Assembly (NCBI RefSeq): GCF_001556185.1
Contig: NZ_LSIJ01000088.1
Location: 1 to 28,781 of the forward strand
DNA: 28,781 nt
Direction: 5' to 3'
From: Sphingomonas sp. CCH10-B3
GTDB lineage: Bacteria; Pseudomonadota; Alphaproteobacteria; Sphingomonadales; Sphingomonadaceae
Made by a program: the position numbers and the translations under genes. Shown piece by piece: positions 13,576 through 20,943 of this stretch. Below the pieces are notes generated by a model that searched no databases, was not told the DNA's origin, and worked only from the letters and a program-made list of their open reading frames with translations. Every line of letters starts with the position of its first letter. The first letter of the stretch is position 1.

Positions 13576-14150
13576 AGCGGCGCAGCATGATATTTGCAGC
13601 CATCGTCGGTTGCGCAACGCTCTCGACCTTGGCCGTGCCCGTCGCGCGCTTCGCCGTGTGGAATGCGACCGCCTCGGTCCCCACCGGGCTCTACGCCATC
13701 CGTGGCAAGGCGAGCCTGCATGTTGGCGAGCGGGTCGCCATTGAACCGCCGCCCGAAATGCGCCGACTGCTCGCAGAGCGGCGTTACCTCCCGACAGGCG
13801 TCCCGCTGCTGAAGCGCATCGCGGCTGTACGCGGCCAGCGCGTCTGCCGAGATGCATTGAGCATTTCGATTGACGGCAAATATGTCGGCGCGGCGCGTCC
13901 GCGGGACCGTCTGGGGCGCGCACTGCCGACCTGGGCCGGCTGCCATGTGCTGCGCACCGGCGAGCTATTCGTGATGAACCCGGCAGCGCCCGACAGTTTC
14001 GATGGGCGCTATTTCGGCGTGCTGCGTCTGACACACGTCATTGGTCGCGCGGCCCCAGTCTGGACCGATGAAGCGGGCAATGGCGACCATGTCTGGTTCG
14101 CCGACCCGCGCGCCAACGAGACTTCCCTACCTTCAACCCAAGGAGATTGA
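13572..14150 (+). CDS. traF: TraF-like S26 family signal peptidase
   Basis: A 192-aa membrane-anchored serine peptidase of the TraF/S26 family. An N-terminal membrane segment (about residues 6-28) is followed by the catalytic Ser35 in NATASVPTGLY and the general base Lys81 in PLLKRIAAV; the later FVMNPAAPDSFDGRYFG block is the family's C-terminal box. In RP4, TraF cleaves and cyclises the TrbC pilin subunit in the periplasm. The gene is coupled to DUF2840 by a 4-base overlap and is followed by DUF736, transglycosylase and relaxase genes. Its pilin substrate TrbC is not in the window, consistent with the trb genes being elsewhere. Confidence 0.93.
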   Translation: MKRRSMIFAAIVGCATLSTLAVPVARFAVWNATASVPTGLYAIRGKASLHVGERVAIEPPPEMRRLLAERRYLPTGVPLLKRIAAVRGQRVCRDALSISIDGKYVGAARPRDRLGRALPTWAGCHVLRTGELFVMNPAAPDSFDGRYFGVLRLTHVIGRAAPVWTDEAGNGDHVWFADPRANETSLPSTQGD

Positions 14151-14154
14151 ACCC

Positions 14155-14484
14155 ATGCGTATCGGAACTTTTCGTGCCGCCGGCGGCGGCTACAGCGGTC
14201 AACTGCGGACGCTGTCGCTGAGCATTGAGCTGTCACTCGTCCCGGCAGACCCATCGGACAGTGAGAACGCTCCGGACTTCCGTGTGGTTGCTGGCGAAGA
14301 TGCGGACGCGCGCGAAATCGGCGCAGGCTGGAAGCATGTCGGGGAGAAGGCAGGCGACTATGTCAGCTTGCAGATCGATGATCCTGCGTTTTTGCAGCCG
14401 CTGCGGGCCAACCTTTTCAAGGGCGATGACAACGGCCATGTTCTGGTTTGGTCGCGTCCCGCGCGGCGCGAAAAGGCCAGCTGA
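14155..14484 (+). CDS. DUF736 family protein, second copy
   Basis: A 109-aa DUF736 protein: it starts MRIGTFRAAGGGYSGQLRTL and keeps VPADPSDSENAPDFRV, IGAGWKHVGEKAGDYVSLQIDDPAF and HVLVWSRPARR. Compared with the copy at 9565, the first half is more diverged (LSLSIELSLVPA in place of VTMSVQQKNVRIVPD) and it has insertions, so the two are old paralogues, not a recent duplication. AAGGAG (14140-14145) lies 9 bases before the ATG. It sits inside the traF-transglycosylase-relaxase operon, 4 bases after traF, which suggests a role in transfer, while the first copy stands alone with its own leader. The molecular function is unknown. Confidence 0.9.
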   Translation: MRIGTFRAAGGGYSGQLRTLSLSIELSLVPADPSDSENAPDFRVVAGEDADAREIGAGWKHVGEKAGDYVSLQIDDPAFLQPLRANLFKGDDNGHVLVWSRPARREKAS

Positions 14485-14487
14485 GCC

Positions 14488-15189
14488 ATGCAGCTCCGCC
14501 GCCTCAGCTTCGCCGCTTTGGCTGCGCTCGCTTTGTTCGGTGCCGCGCCTGCCTTTGGGCAGGACGCTGCCGACCCGACAGCGCCGCGCACCGTCGACAT
14601 TGCAGCGTACGTTGCTGAGGCATCGCTGCGTTTCGGCATCCCGGAACAATGGATCTATGCGGTCATGCGGGCCGAGAGCGCTGGCCGGATCGGCGCGGTG
14701 TCGTCGGCCGGAGCGATGGGTCTGATGCAGCTCATGCCTGGAACCTGGGCGCGTCAGCGCGCCCGGTTCGGTCTCGGCAGCGACCCGTTCGACCCGCGCG
14801 ACAACATCTTGGCTGGGACCAGCTATCTTCGCGAAATGTATGACAGTTACGGTGCTTATGGCATGCTCGCCGCCTATAATGCAGGACCCGGGCGCTATCA
14901 GGAGTGGCGCGATCGCGGTCGCCCGCTTCCCGCAGAAACCCGCGCTTATGTCGCAAAGATCGCACCGATGCTGCAATCGGACAACACGGCCACTGTCGTC
15001 GCCAGCATGTCGCCTGTGCCGCAAGTGCGCATTGCGTGGACGCAAAGCGGGCTGTTCACGGCGCGAACTGCCGCGACCGAGGCACCGCCGAACGCGGACA
15101 TGAGCGAAGAAACGGCGGCTGCGCCACCTGCTTCGCTGCGTCCGCATGGCGGGCTGTTCGTCCCTGTCTCGGGGAACCGCGACCAGTGA
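14488..15189 (+). CDS. Conjugation-associated lytic transglycosylase (SLT domain)
   Basis: A 233-aa exported enzyme. A signal peptide covers about residues 1-24 (hydrophobic AALAALALFGAAPAFG). The SLT goose-lysozyme-like domain spans about 36-150: catalytic Glu63 in AVMRAESAGR, GAMGLMQLMPGT (75-86) and AAYNAGPGRY (128-137). The last 70 residues are low in complexity and rich in Ala, Pro and Thr. The enzyme cuts peptidoglycan in the periplasm to make room for the mating channel. It corresponds in position to Msi107 of ICEMlSymR7A, between traF and the relaxase. It starts 3 bases after the DUF736 stop and is therefore in the same operon. Confidence 0.93.
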   Translation: MQLRRLSFAALAALALFGAAPAFGQDAADPTAPRTVDIAAYVAEASLRFGIPEQWIYAVMRAESAGRIGAVSSAGAMGLMQLMPGTWARQRARFGLGSDPFDPRDNILAGTSYLREMYDSYGAYGMLAAYNAGPGRYQEWRDRGRPLPAETRAYVAKIAPMLQSDNTATVVASMSPVPQVRIAWTQSGLFTARTAATEAPPNADMSEETAAAPPASLRPHGGLFVPVSGNRDQ

Positions 15190-15295
15190 CGGGCCACCTC
15201 CCTTTCTGGCGCGTCATGGCGTGGACTAGCGCAATATTGTGCGGAAGCGGGGTTGCAGGAAAGGATGGGTCAGGAGGATGGCAAGATGAAAGCGG

Positions 15296-15416
15296 AGCCA
15301 GCCGCCGAGGTGTGGGGCCGCAGAATTGCGGGATTTTCACAGCCAGCCGCCCTGCCCCATGGCTGGCTCCAGTCTCGATAATTGTCGCAATTCCGCCGTT
15401 CAACGAGCCAGCCGCT
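15296..15416 (+). other. Candidate origin of transfer (oriT) upstream of the relaxase
   Basis: The 247-bp gap before the relaxase holds dense repeats. AGCCAGCCGC occurs three times in direct orientation (15296, 15341, 15406), and its core occurs once inverted (GGCTGGCT, 15361-15368), forming an 8-bp stem with 15341-15348. An outer inverted repeat GAATTGCG (15323-15330) / CGCAATTC (15386-15393) encloses that stem. Nested inverted and direct repeats beside the relaxase gene are typical of oriT. The nic site cannot be named. Confidence 0.45.
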
Positions 15417-15436
15417 GTATCGCATCGCTTGACCTC

Positions 15437-17182
15437 ATGAGTGATGACGATCTGGAAATCAGGCCTGGGCGCATCCGAGATCGCAGTTCCGGCCAAGGCA
15501 AAGCGCGCACACTCAAAGCCCAACTGCGGGCACTTGCCAACCGGTCAGGCTGCGGCGGCCGGGCGGGTGGTTCCGCATCGCGGCGCAGCACAGGTCGCCT
15601 TGCCCGAGGCCGCATCGCAAGCCTGCAGGCAAGCTCCCGCGCAAGTCAGCGCCGTGTGATCGTCAAGGCAAGGATCGTGCGGCATCGCGGGGCGCGCTTC
15701 ACTGCCGCGCCGCTGGCAAAGCACTTGACCTATCTCAAGCGCGATGGCGTGACCCGCGACGGGAAGGATGCGGCGCTGTTCGGCAGCGGCGACGAAACCG
15801 TCGACGGCGGAGCCTTCGCCGAGCGCTGCGCCGATGACCGCCACCATTTCCGCTTCATTGTCTCGCCCGAAGACACGGCCGAACTGGCCGATGTGCGAAG
15901 CTTCACCCGCGACCTGCTGACCCGGATGGAAAAGGATCTTGGCACAGGTCTCGACTGGGTCGCCGTTGACCATTGGAACACCGACAATCCCCACATCCAC
16001 ATTCTGGTACGCGGCAAGGCCGACGACGACCGCGACCTGGTTATCGACCGCAGCTACATCAGCGAGGGCATGCGGGCTCGCGCCGCGCAGCTGGTGACCA
16101 TGGAATTGGGCGCACGGACCGAGCAGGACATTGATCGAAGCTTGGCCCGCGAGGTGCAGGCCGATCGCTGGACCGGTCTTGATCGCCAGCTGCAAACGCT
16201 TGGCGACGGCCTCGGCGGCGTGGTTGATCTGCGCCCCGATCCGCAGCGGATCGCCAACCCGGCCAACCAGCATCTCATCGGCCGCGCCACAAAACTCGAA
16301 CGCATGGGCCTGGCAGAGAAAATTGCGCCTGGCTGCTGGCGGATAAAGCCAGCACTCGAGCAGACCTTGCGGGAGCTTGGCACCAGAGGTGATATCATCA
16401 AGACGATGCACCGCGCCATGACCGGGCACGGCCTTGCTGCTGAAGCGGGTCGATTTGCCGTTCATGATGAAAGGGCGAGCGAGCCTGTCATCGGGCGACT
16501 AGTCGAGCGTGGCCTGCACAATGAGTTGACCGGTCAGGCCTATGCCGTAGTCGACGGCGTGGATGGCCGGGTCCATCATTGCAAATTCTCCGACATCGAC
16601 ATGACCGGTGATGCTGCCACGGGTGCAATTGTCGAGCTCCGCTCCTGGACTGACCGGCGCGGCCGCGAGCAATCCTCGCTCCTGACACATTCCGACTGCG
16701 ATCTTGCTAGCCAGGAGCGCAGCCGCGGAGCCACCTGGCTCGACAAGCAATTGATTGCATCGGAGCCGCTGCCGCTCGGTCCAGGCTTTGGCAGCGAAGT
16801 CGAAGCAGCGAAAACGCGCCGGCTCGATTATCTGGAAAGCGAGGGTCTTGCCCAGCGGCGCGGTGACCGCTTCGCCCTGTCCCGCAATCTGCTTGGCACC
16901 TTGCGCGAGCGCGACCTTGCCGACGCTGGTGCAGCACTTTCGCGTGAACATGGCTTGCCACACCGCCAAAGCCGATCATCCGGTGAGATGTCAGGCGTCT
17001 ATCGCCAACGCATCCAACTCGCTTCGGGCCGCTTTGCGATGATCGACGATGGCCTTGGGTTTTCGCTGGTCCCTTGGTCAAAGCAACTCGATCGGCATCT
17101 CGGGCAATATGTGAGCGGCCAGCCTCGGTCTGGTGGTGGCATCGAATGGACACTGGGCCGAAGCAGGTCGATCGAGATATGA
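15437..17182 (+). CDS. rlxS: Relaxase (VirD2-like, DUF3363; RlxS type)
   Basis: A 581-aa relaxase. The start MSDDDLEIRPGRIRDR is the family's usual beginning, so the ATG at 15437 is preferred to 15326. The catalytic part covers about residues 75-230: Tyr99 in HLTYLKRDG is the likely nicking tyrosine, His136/His137 lie in RHHFRFIVSPED, and His186 and His188 in DNPHIHILVRG form the metal-binding histidine pair, with Asp178-His179 just before. The DUF3363 region follows to the C-terminus. It would nick oriT, stay bound to the 5' end and be carried into the recipient through TraG. It corresponds to RlxS of ICEMlSymR7A and closes the rdfS-repA-traF operon. The gap before it probably contains oriT. 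Confidence 0.9.
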   Translation: MSDDDLEIRPGRIRDRSSGQGKARTLKAQLRALANRSGCGGRAGGSASRRSTGRLARGRIASLQASSRASQRRVIVKARIVRHRGARFTAAPLAKHLTYLKRDGVTRDGKDAALFGSGDETVDGGAFAERCADDRHHFRFIVSPEDTAELADVRSFTRDLLTRMEKDLGTGLDWVAVDHWNTDNPHIHILVRGKADDDRDLVIDRSYISEGMRARAAQLVTMELGARTEQDIDRSLAREVQADRWTGLDRQLQTLGDGLGGVVDLRPDPQRIANPANQHLIGRATKLERMGLAEKIAPGCWRIKPALEQTLRELGTRGDIIKTMHRAMTGHGLAAEAGRFAVHDERASEPVIGRLVERGLHNELTGQAYAVVDGVDGRVHHCKFSDIDMTGDAATGAIVELRSWTDRRGREQSSLLTHSDCDLASQERSRGATWLDKQLIASEPLPLGPGFGSEVEAAKTRRLDYLESEGLAQRRGDRFALSRNLLGTLRERDLADAGAALSREHGLPHRQSRSSGEMSGVYRQRIQLASGRFAMIDDGLGFSLVPWSKQLDRHLGQYVSGQPRSGGGIEWTLGRSRSIEI

Positions 17183-17212
17183 TGTGGCAGGCTGAGCAGT
17201 ATCGGCCCAATC

Positions 17213-17248
17213 TTGACAATCGCACCATCTGATGCGTATATTCGCGTC
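17213..17248 (+). promoter_or_regulatory. Promoter and operator of the toxin-antitoxin operon
   Basis: TTGACA (17213-17218) and TATATT (17237-17242) are separated by 18 bp, a good sigma-70-type pair. GATGCG-TATATT-CGCGTC (17231-17248) is an imperfect palindrome covering the -10 box, as expected for an autorepressing antitoxin. The ribosome binding site CAGGAGA follows directly (17248-17254). Confidence 0.65.
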
Positions 17249-17261
17249 AGGAGAAACGATC

Positions 17262-17699
17262 ATGGCAAGCGCAGCAATCACCCATCATGCGGCCCCGGCA
17301 GCAGCAGGCCTGCAGACCTTTTCGAGCGACGGCGACCGCAAGCGACTGACCGGCGCGGCCGTCAAGGCCGTGTTGCGGCTCGTCGATGCCTGGGGTGGCA
17401 GCAATGCCGAAGGTGCCGCACTGCTCGGCGTATCCGAGAGCACATGGGACCGGATCAAAGCGGGCAAATGGGATGGCACCCTGAGCCAAGACCAGCTGAC
17501 CCGTGCCTCTGCCTTGATCGGTGTGTTCAAGGGGCTGCATCTGCTGTTTGCCGACGCGATGGCCGACCGCTGGCCGCGTCTACCCAACCGGGCGCCAGTG
17601 TTCGGCGCAAAGTCGCCAGTCGAGGCGATGATCGAAGGCGGCATTCCCCGCATGCTCGAGACCCGGCAGTATATCGACGCGCTGCGTGGCGGGCTCTGA
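17262..17699 (+). CDS. MbcA/ParS-type antitoxin (Xre-like, DUF2384)
   Basis: A 145-aa antitoxin of the Xre/MbcA/ParS class. An HTH-like region (about residues 40-80; AWGGSNAEGAALLGVSESTWDRIKAG) is followed by the toxin-binding domain: ALIGVFKGLHLLFAD, then RAPVFGAKSPVEAMIEGG and the end ETRQYIDALRGG. It should neutralise the RES toxin of the next gene and repress the promoter, whose -10 box lies in a palindrome. CAGGAGA at 7 bases fixes the ATG at 17262. Its end overlaps the toxin start. Located between the relaxase and traG, the pair probably stabilises the element by addiction. Confidence 0.92.
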   Translation: MASAAITHHAAPAAAGLQTFSSDGDRKRLTGAAVKAVLRLVDAWGGSNAEGAALLGVSESTWDRIKAGKWDGTLSQDQLTRASALIGVFKGLHLLFADAMADRWPRLPNRAPVFGAKSPVEAMIEGGIPRMLETRQYIDALRGGL

Positions 17700-18387
17700 A
17701 CCGCACTACGCGCTGCCGCTGGTGCGTGAGGCGTTCCCGCGCACCATCAGGCTGGTCGCGAGCGCGCGGCTGCGCGAAGCCGTGCTCGCACCGCTGGTCG
17801 ACGATTCCGAAGAGTTGGCGCTACTCGCCGAGATTGAGGGCGCGACCAGCGGGCGGTTGATTGCCGAGGAACGCGGGCTCGGTGCGCTCAGCCCCGAAGA
17901 ACTGGTTCATGGCGTGCCGCATGCGCGCTTCATCAATGCCAGCTTCGCCTATGCCAAACCGCGCGAGCCGATGCGCTTCAACCCTGCAGACCGCGGCGCA
18001 TGGTACGCAGCCCTCGCGGTCGAAACCTGCATTGCGGAAGTCGGGCATCACCTGACTAAGGCACTCGCTGACGCAGGCGACTTCAACGCGGTCGTCGAAT
18101 ATGGCGAAATGCTGGCGAGCATGGCTGGCGTGTTCGTTGACCTGCGCGAGGAAGCGGATCATCCCGCGCTCGATGCCGACCCCGCGACCGGTTATGCTGC
18201 TGGCAATATCCTTGCCGCGCAGGCACGCGTCGAGGGCCACAACGGCATCATCTACCACTCGGTCCGCCACGCAGGCGGCACCTGCATTGCTGCGCTCTGG
18301 CCCAACGTTGTGCAGTCGGTGGTGCAAGGCGCGATGGTTCGGCTGACTTGGTCGGGCACGCCGGACTATACGTGGGAACCGATCTAG
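17686..18387 (+). CDS. RES-domain toxin
   Basis: A 233-aa RES family toxin. The GTG start at 17686 overlaps the antitoxin end by 14 bases. The RES core lies in about residues 78-225: RFNPADRGAWYAALAVETCIAEV contains the likely Arg97, Tyr107 and Glu118, and Ser192 sits in IIYHSVRHAGG, the Arg-Glu-Ser set that names the family. Studied members (MbcT, Res) destroy NAD+ by phosphorolysis or hydrolysis and so stop growth when the antitoxin is lost. The protein keeps all key residues and appears intact. The expected activity is NAD+ breakdown in the cytosol; which of the two reactions it performs cannot be told. Confidence 0.92.
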   Translation: MAGSEPHYALPLVREAFPRTIRLVASARLREAVLAPLVDDSEELALLAEIEGATSGRLIAEERGLGALSPEELVHGVPHARFINASFAYAKPREPMRFNPADRGAWYAALAVETCIAEVGHHLTKALADAGDFNAVVEYGEMLASMAGVFVDLREEADHPALDADPATGYAAGNILAAQARVEGHNGIIYHSVRHAGGTCIAALWPNVVQSVVQGAMVRLTWSGTPDYTWEPI

Positions 18388-18390
18388 CAA

Positions 18391-18420
18391 TCTGCGCCAA
18401 CCTGTCCGTTTCTGCGCCAA
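18391..18420 (+). repeat. Two direct repeats TCTGCGCCAA before traG
   Basis: TCTGCGCCAA occurs exactly at 18391-18400 and 18411-18420, with a 20-bp period, just behind the toxin stop and about 80 bp upstream of traG. A two-site protein binding element is possible; chance cannot be excluded. Confidence 0.35.
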
Positions 18421-18499
18421 GGCCTGCACAACTCAACTCCCCGCTTGCCAACTTCTCCGAAGCTCACCGACGTAAGCGTGAACGATGCGGAGTTTCGCA

Positions 18500-20488
18500 A
18501 TGTCAGCTTCCAAAATCCTTTGGGGTCAAATCCTCGCGGTGCTGATCATCATTGTTGCGGGCGTCTGGTCCGCAACCCAATGGACAGCCTCGGCGCTTGG
18601 CTTCCAGCCAGAGCTCGGCGTGCCTTGGTTCCACATGTTCGGCCATCCGGTCTATCGCCCCTATGACCTGTTCTGGTGGTGGTTCTCGTTCGACGCATAC
18701 GCTCCAAAGATTTTCGATACCGGGGGGATGATCGCCACCTCGGGCGGGTTCGCTGCAATTGTGGTTGCCATCGCGATGTCCGTTTGGCGCGGCCGCGAGA
18801 ACCGCAATGCCAACACTTATGGCACTGCCCGGTGGGCCACCCGCGATGACATCCGCAAGGCCGGATTATTGGCCGACACCGGGGTGGTGCTCGGACAATT
18901 TCAGAACAACTACCTTCGCCATGACGGGGCTGAACATGTCCTGTGCTTTGCTCCAACACGCTCTGGCAAAGGCGTCGGCCTAGTGATCCCGACCCTGCTG
19001 ACCTGGTCGGGCTCGGCGATCGTGCATGATATCAAGGGCGAGAACTGGGATGTCACTGCCGGTTTTCGCAGCACGTTCAGCCGCACCCTGCGTTTCGATC
19101 CCACCAGTCTTGAGTCGTCCGCTTACAACCCGCTACTTGAAGTGCGCCGCGGCCTCAATGAGGTGCGCGACGTGCAGAACATCGCTGATATCTTAGTCGA
19201 CCCGGAGGGCAGTCTCGAGAAGCGCAACCACTGGGAAAAGACCAGCCACGCCCTGCTGGTTGGCGCTATCCTTCATGTGCTTTACGCCGGTGCCGACAAG
19301 TCGCTCGCTGGCGTCGCGGCTTTCCTCTCCAATCCCGAAGAAACCATTGAGAACACGCTCTATGCGATGATGGACACCACGCATCTCGGCGAAGCGGGCC
19401 CGCACCCGGTCGTTGCCAGCGCCGCGCGCGAGTTGCTCAACAAGTCTGACAACGAGAGATCCGGCGTGCTGTCGACCGCAATGTCCTTTCTGGGCCTCTA
19501 TCGCGATCCGGTCATCGCCAAGGTCACCAGCCATTCGGATTGGCGGATCGCCGATCTCGTCAGCGGCCGACCGACGTCGCTCTATCTGGTCGTGCCGCCG
19601 TCCGACATCAGCCGGACCAAGCCACTGATCCGCCTGATCCTCAACCAGATCGGCCGCCGCCTCACCGAAGAATTCGATCCTGCGACCAAGCGCCAGCGCG
19701 TTCTGCTCATGCTGGATGAGTTCCCTGCCCTCGGCCGGCTCGATTTCTTCGAAAGCGCCCTCGCCTTCATGGCGGGCTACGGCCTCAAAGCTTTCCTGAT
19801 TGCACAGTCCCTGAACCAGATTGAGCGCGCCTACGGGCAGAACAACGCCATCCTCGACAATTGCCATGTTCGCGTTGCCTTTGCGACCAACGATGAGCGC
19901 ACGGCCAAGCGGGTCTCCGAAGCGCTGGGCACAACCACCGAACAGCGGTCGATGAAGAATTATGCCGGGCACCGGCTGTCACCCTGGCTTGGCCACTTGA
20001 TGATCTCGCGCTCCGAAACGGCACGCGCTCTCCTCACGCCGGGCGAGATTCTGCAATTGCCGCAGACCGACGAGGTTGTACTCTTGTCAGGGGCGCCGCC
20101 GATCAAGGCGAAGAAGGCGCGTTACTATGCCGACCGACGGCTGCAGTCCCGTGTACTGCCCGCCCCCGAGGGCTGCGGCCAGCCCGCCGAAGCGCGTGCC
20201 ACCGATGACTGGAGCGCTCTGCCCCCGATTGAGCCAGACCCCAAATCATCAGAAGACGGCGGCTGCAGGATCGATCCTGCCAATGGTGGCTTGCGGCGCG
20301 AACCTCACCTACCCGAACATGTCGAAGTGGTTGCGCGACCCAAATCTCCTGCAGCGGAATTCGACTTTGCCGAATCTGACGCCGCAGACGCTGACCAATC
20401 AGCCGCTGACAACGAGCGGATCCGGCGCACGATGGAACGCGGCGCACGGCAGGCCTCGCTCGACCTTGGAGACGGGATCGAACTGTGA
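18500..20488 (+). CDS. traG: TraG/VirD4 type IV coupling protein
   Basis: A 662-aa coupling protein of the TraG family. Two N-terminal membrane segments (about residues 6-25 and 73-95) enclose a periplasmic loop. The cytosolic ATPase follows: Walker A in APTRSGKGVGLVIPTLL with Lys157, Walker B in VLLMLDEFPALG with Asp406-Glu407, and the AQSLNQIERAYG block. The C-terminal 130 residues are acidic and proline-rich without a fold visible. It pumps the relaxase-bound strand into the mating channel. The ATG at 18500 is chosen, with GGAG 7 bases upstream, over the ATG at 18485. The stop overlaps the next gene (GTGA). The usual neighbour trbB and the other trb genes are absent from the window. Confidence 0.94.
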   Translation: MSASKILWGQILAVLIIIVAGVWSATQWTASALGFQPELGVPWFHMFGHPVYRPYDLFWWWFSFDAYAPKIFDTGGMIATSGGFAAIVVAIAMSVWRGRENRNANTYGTARWATRDDIRKAGLLADTGVVLGQFQNNYLRHDGAEHVLCFAPTRSGKGVGLVIPTLLTWSGSAIVHDIKGENWDVTAGFRSTFSRTLRFDPTSLESSAYNPLLEVRRGLNEVRDVQNIADILVDPEGSLEKRNHWEKTSHALLVGAILHVLYAGADKSLAGVAAFLSNPEETIENTLYAMMDTTHLGEAGPHPVVASAARELLNKSDNERSGVLSTAMSFLGLYRDPVIAKVTSHSDWRIADLVSGRPTSLYLVVPPSDISRTKPLIRLILNQIGRRLTEEFDPATKRQRVLLMLDEFPALGRLDFFESALAFMAGYGLKAFLIAQSLNQIERAYGQNNAILDNCHVRVAFATNDERTAKRVSEALGTTTEQRSMKNYAGHRLSPWLGHLMISRSETARALLTPGEILQLPQTDEVVLLSGAPPIKAKKARYYADRRLQSRVLPAPEGCGQPAEARATDDWSALPPIEPDPKSSEDGGCRIDPANGGLRREPHLPEHVEVVARPKSPAAEFDFAESDAADADQSAADNERIRRTMERGARQASLDLGDGIEL

Positions 20489-20874
20489 AGCTGAAGCGCA
20501 CTTTCCGGCTGCCACCCGATGTGATCGACCAACTTGCCGAATTCGCAATGCGCAGGCGCGTCGGCCAGCCCGATGTGGTGGAGGCCGCTCTGCGGTCATT
20601 CATGTCGCCCGACAATCCTGAGCAGCTCGAAGCAGCGCTCAGCCGCCGCCTTGACCGCATCGACCGGCGGCTTGGACAACTCGATCAGCAGACCGAGATC
20701 ACCACCGAGGCCCTGGCCTTGTTCGTACGGTTCTGGCTTACAGCCAATCCGCCACTGCCGGATAGTGGCCTTGCCGCAGCGCAAGCGCAGGGCAAGGAGC
20801 GCTATGAGGGATTTGTCGAGGCACTCGCGCGCCGATTGGAGGGACGGTCCCGGTTGGGCGATTTTCGACTCTAA
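20485..20874 (+). CDS. CopG/RHH-like protein downstream of traG
   Basis: A 129-aa protein with a ribbon-helix-helix-like N-terminus: MKLKRTFRLPPDVIDQLAEFAMRRRVGQPDVVEAAL, i.e. a basic strand and two helices. The middle (about residues 47-70) is a charged helix (LEAALSRRLDRIDRRLGQLDQQ), likely a coiled coil for oligomerisation, followed by a second helical part. Such CopG-type genes sit between traG and trbB in many alphaproteobacterial ICEs and probably regulate the trb operon or help TraG. The start is GTG, overlapping the traG stop (GTGA), which means coupled translation. Immediately downstream (69 bp) the minus-strand restriction gene ends, where trbB would normally start. Confidence 0.8.
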   Translation: MKLKRTFRLPPDVIDQLAEFAMRRRVGQPDVVEAALRSFMSPDNPEQLEAALSRRLDRIDRRLGQLDQQTEITTEALALFVRFWLTANPPLPDSGLAAAQAQGKERYEGFVEALARRLEGRSRLGDFRL

Positions 20875-20943
20875 AGCGACCACTCCCCCCGCTGATAATC
20901 GGGTCGTTCTGCCAGTCAGCTAAGTGTTGAAGCTGCCAAGCCG

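Noticed and set aside
15545..16465. Minus-strand open frame of 306 codons inside the relaxase gene
   Set aside because: Shadow of the relaxase, whose histidine motif lies in the same DNA.
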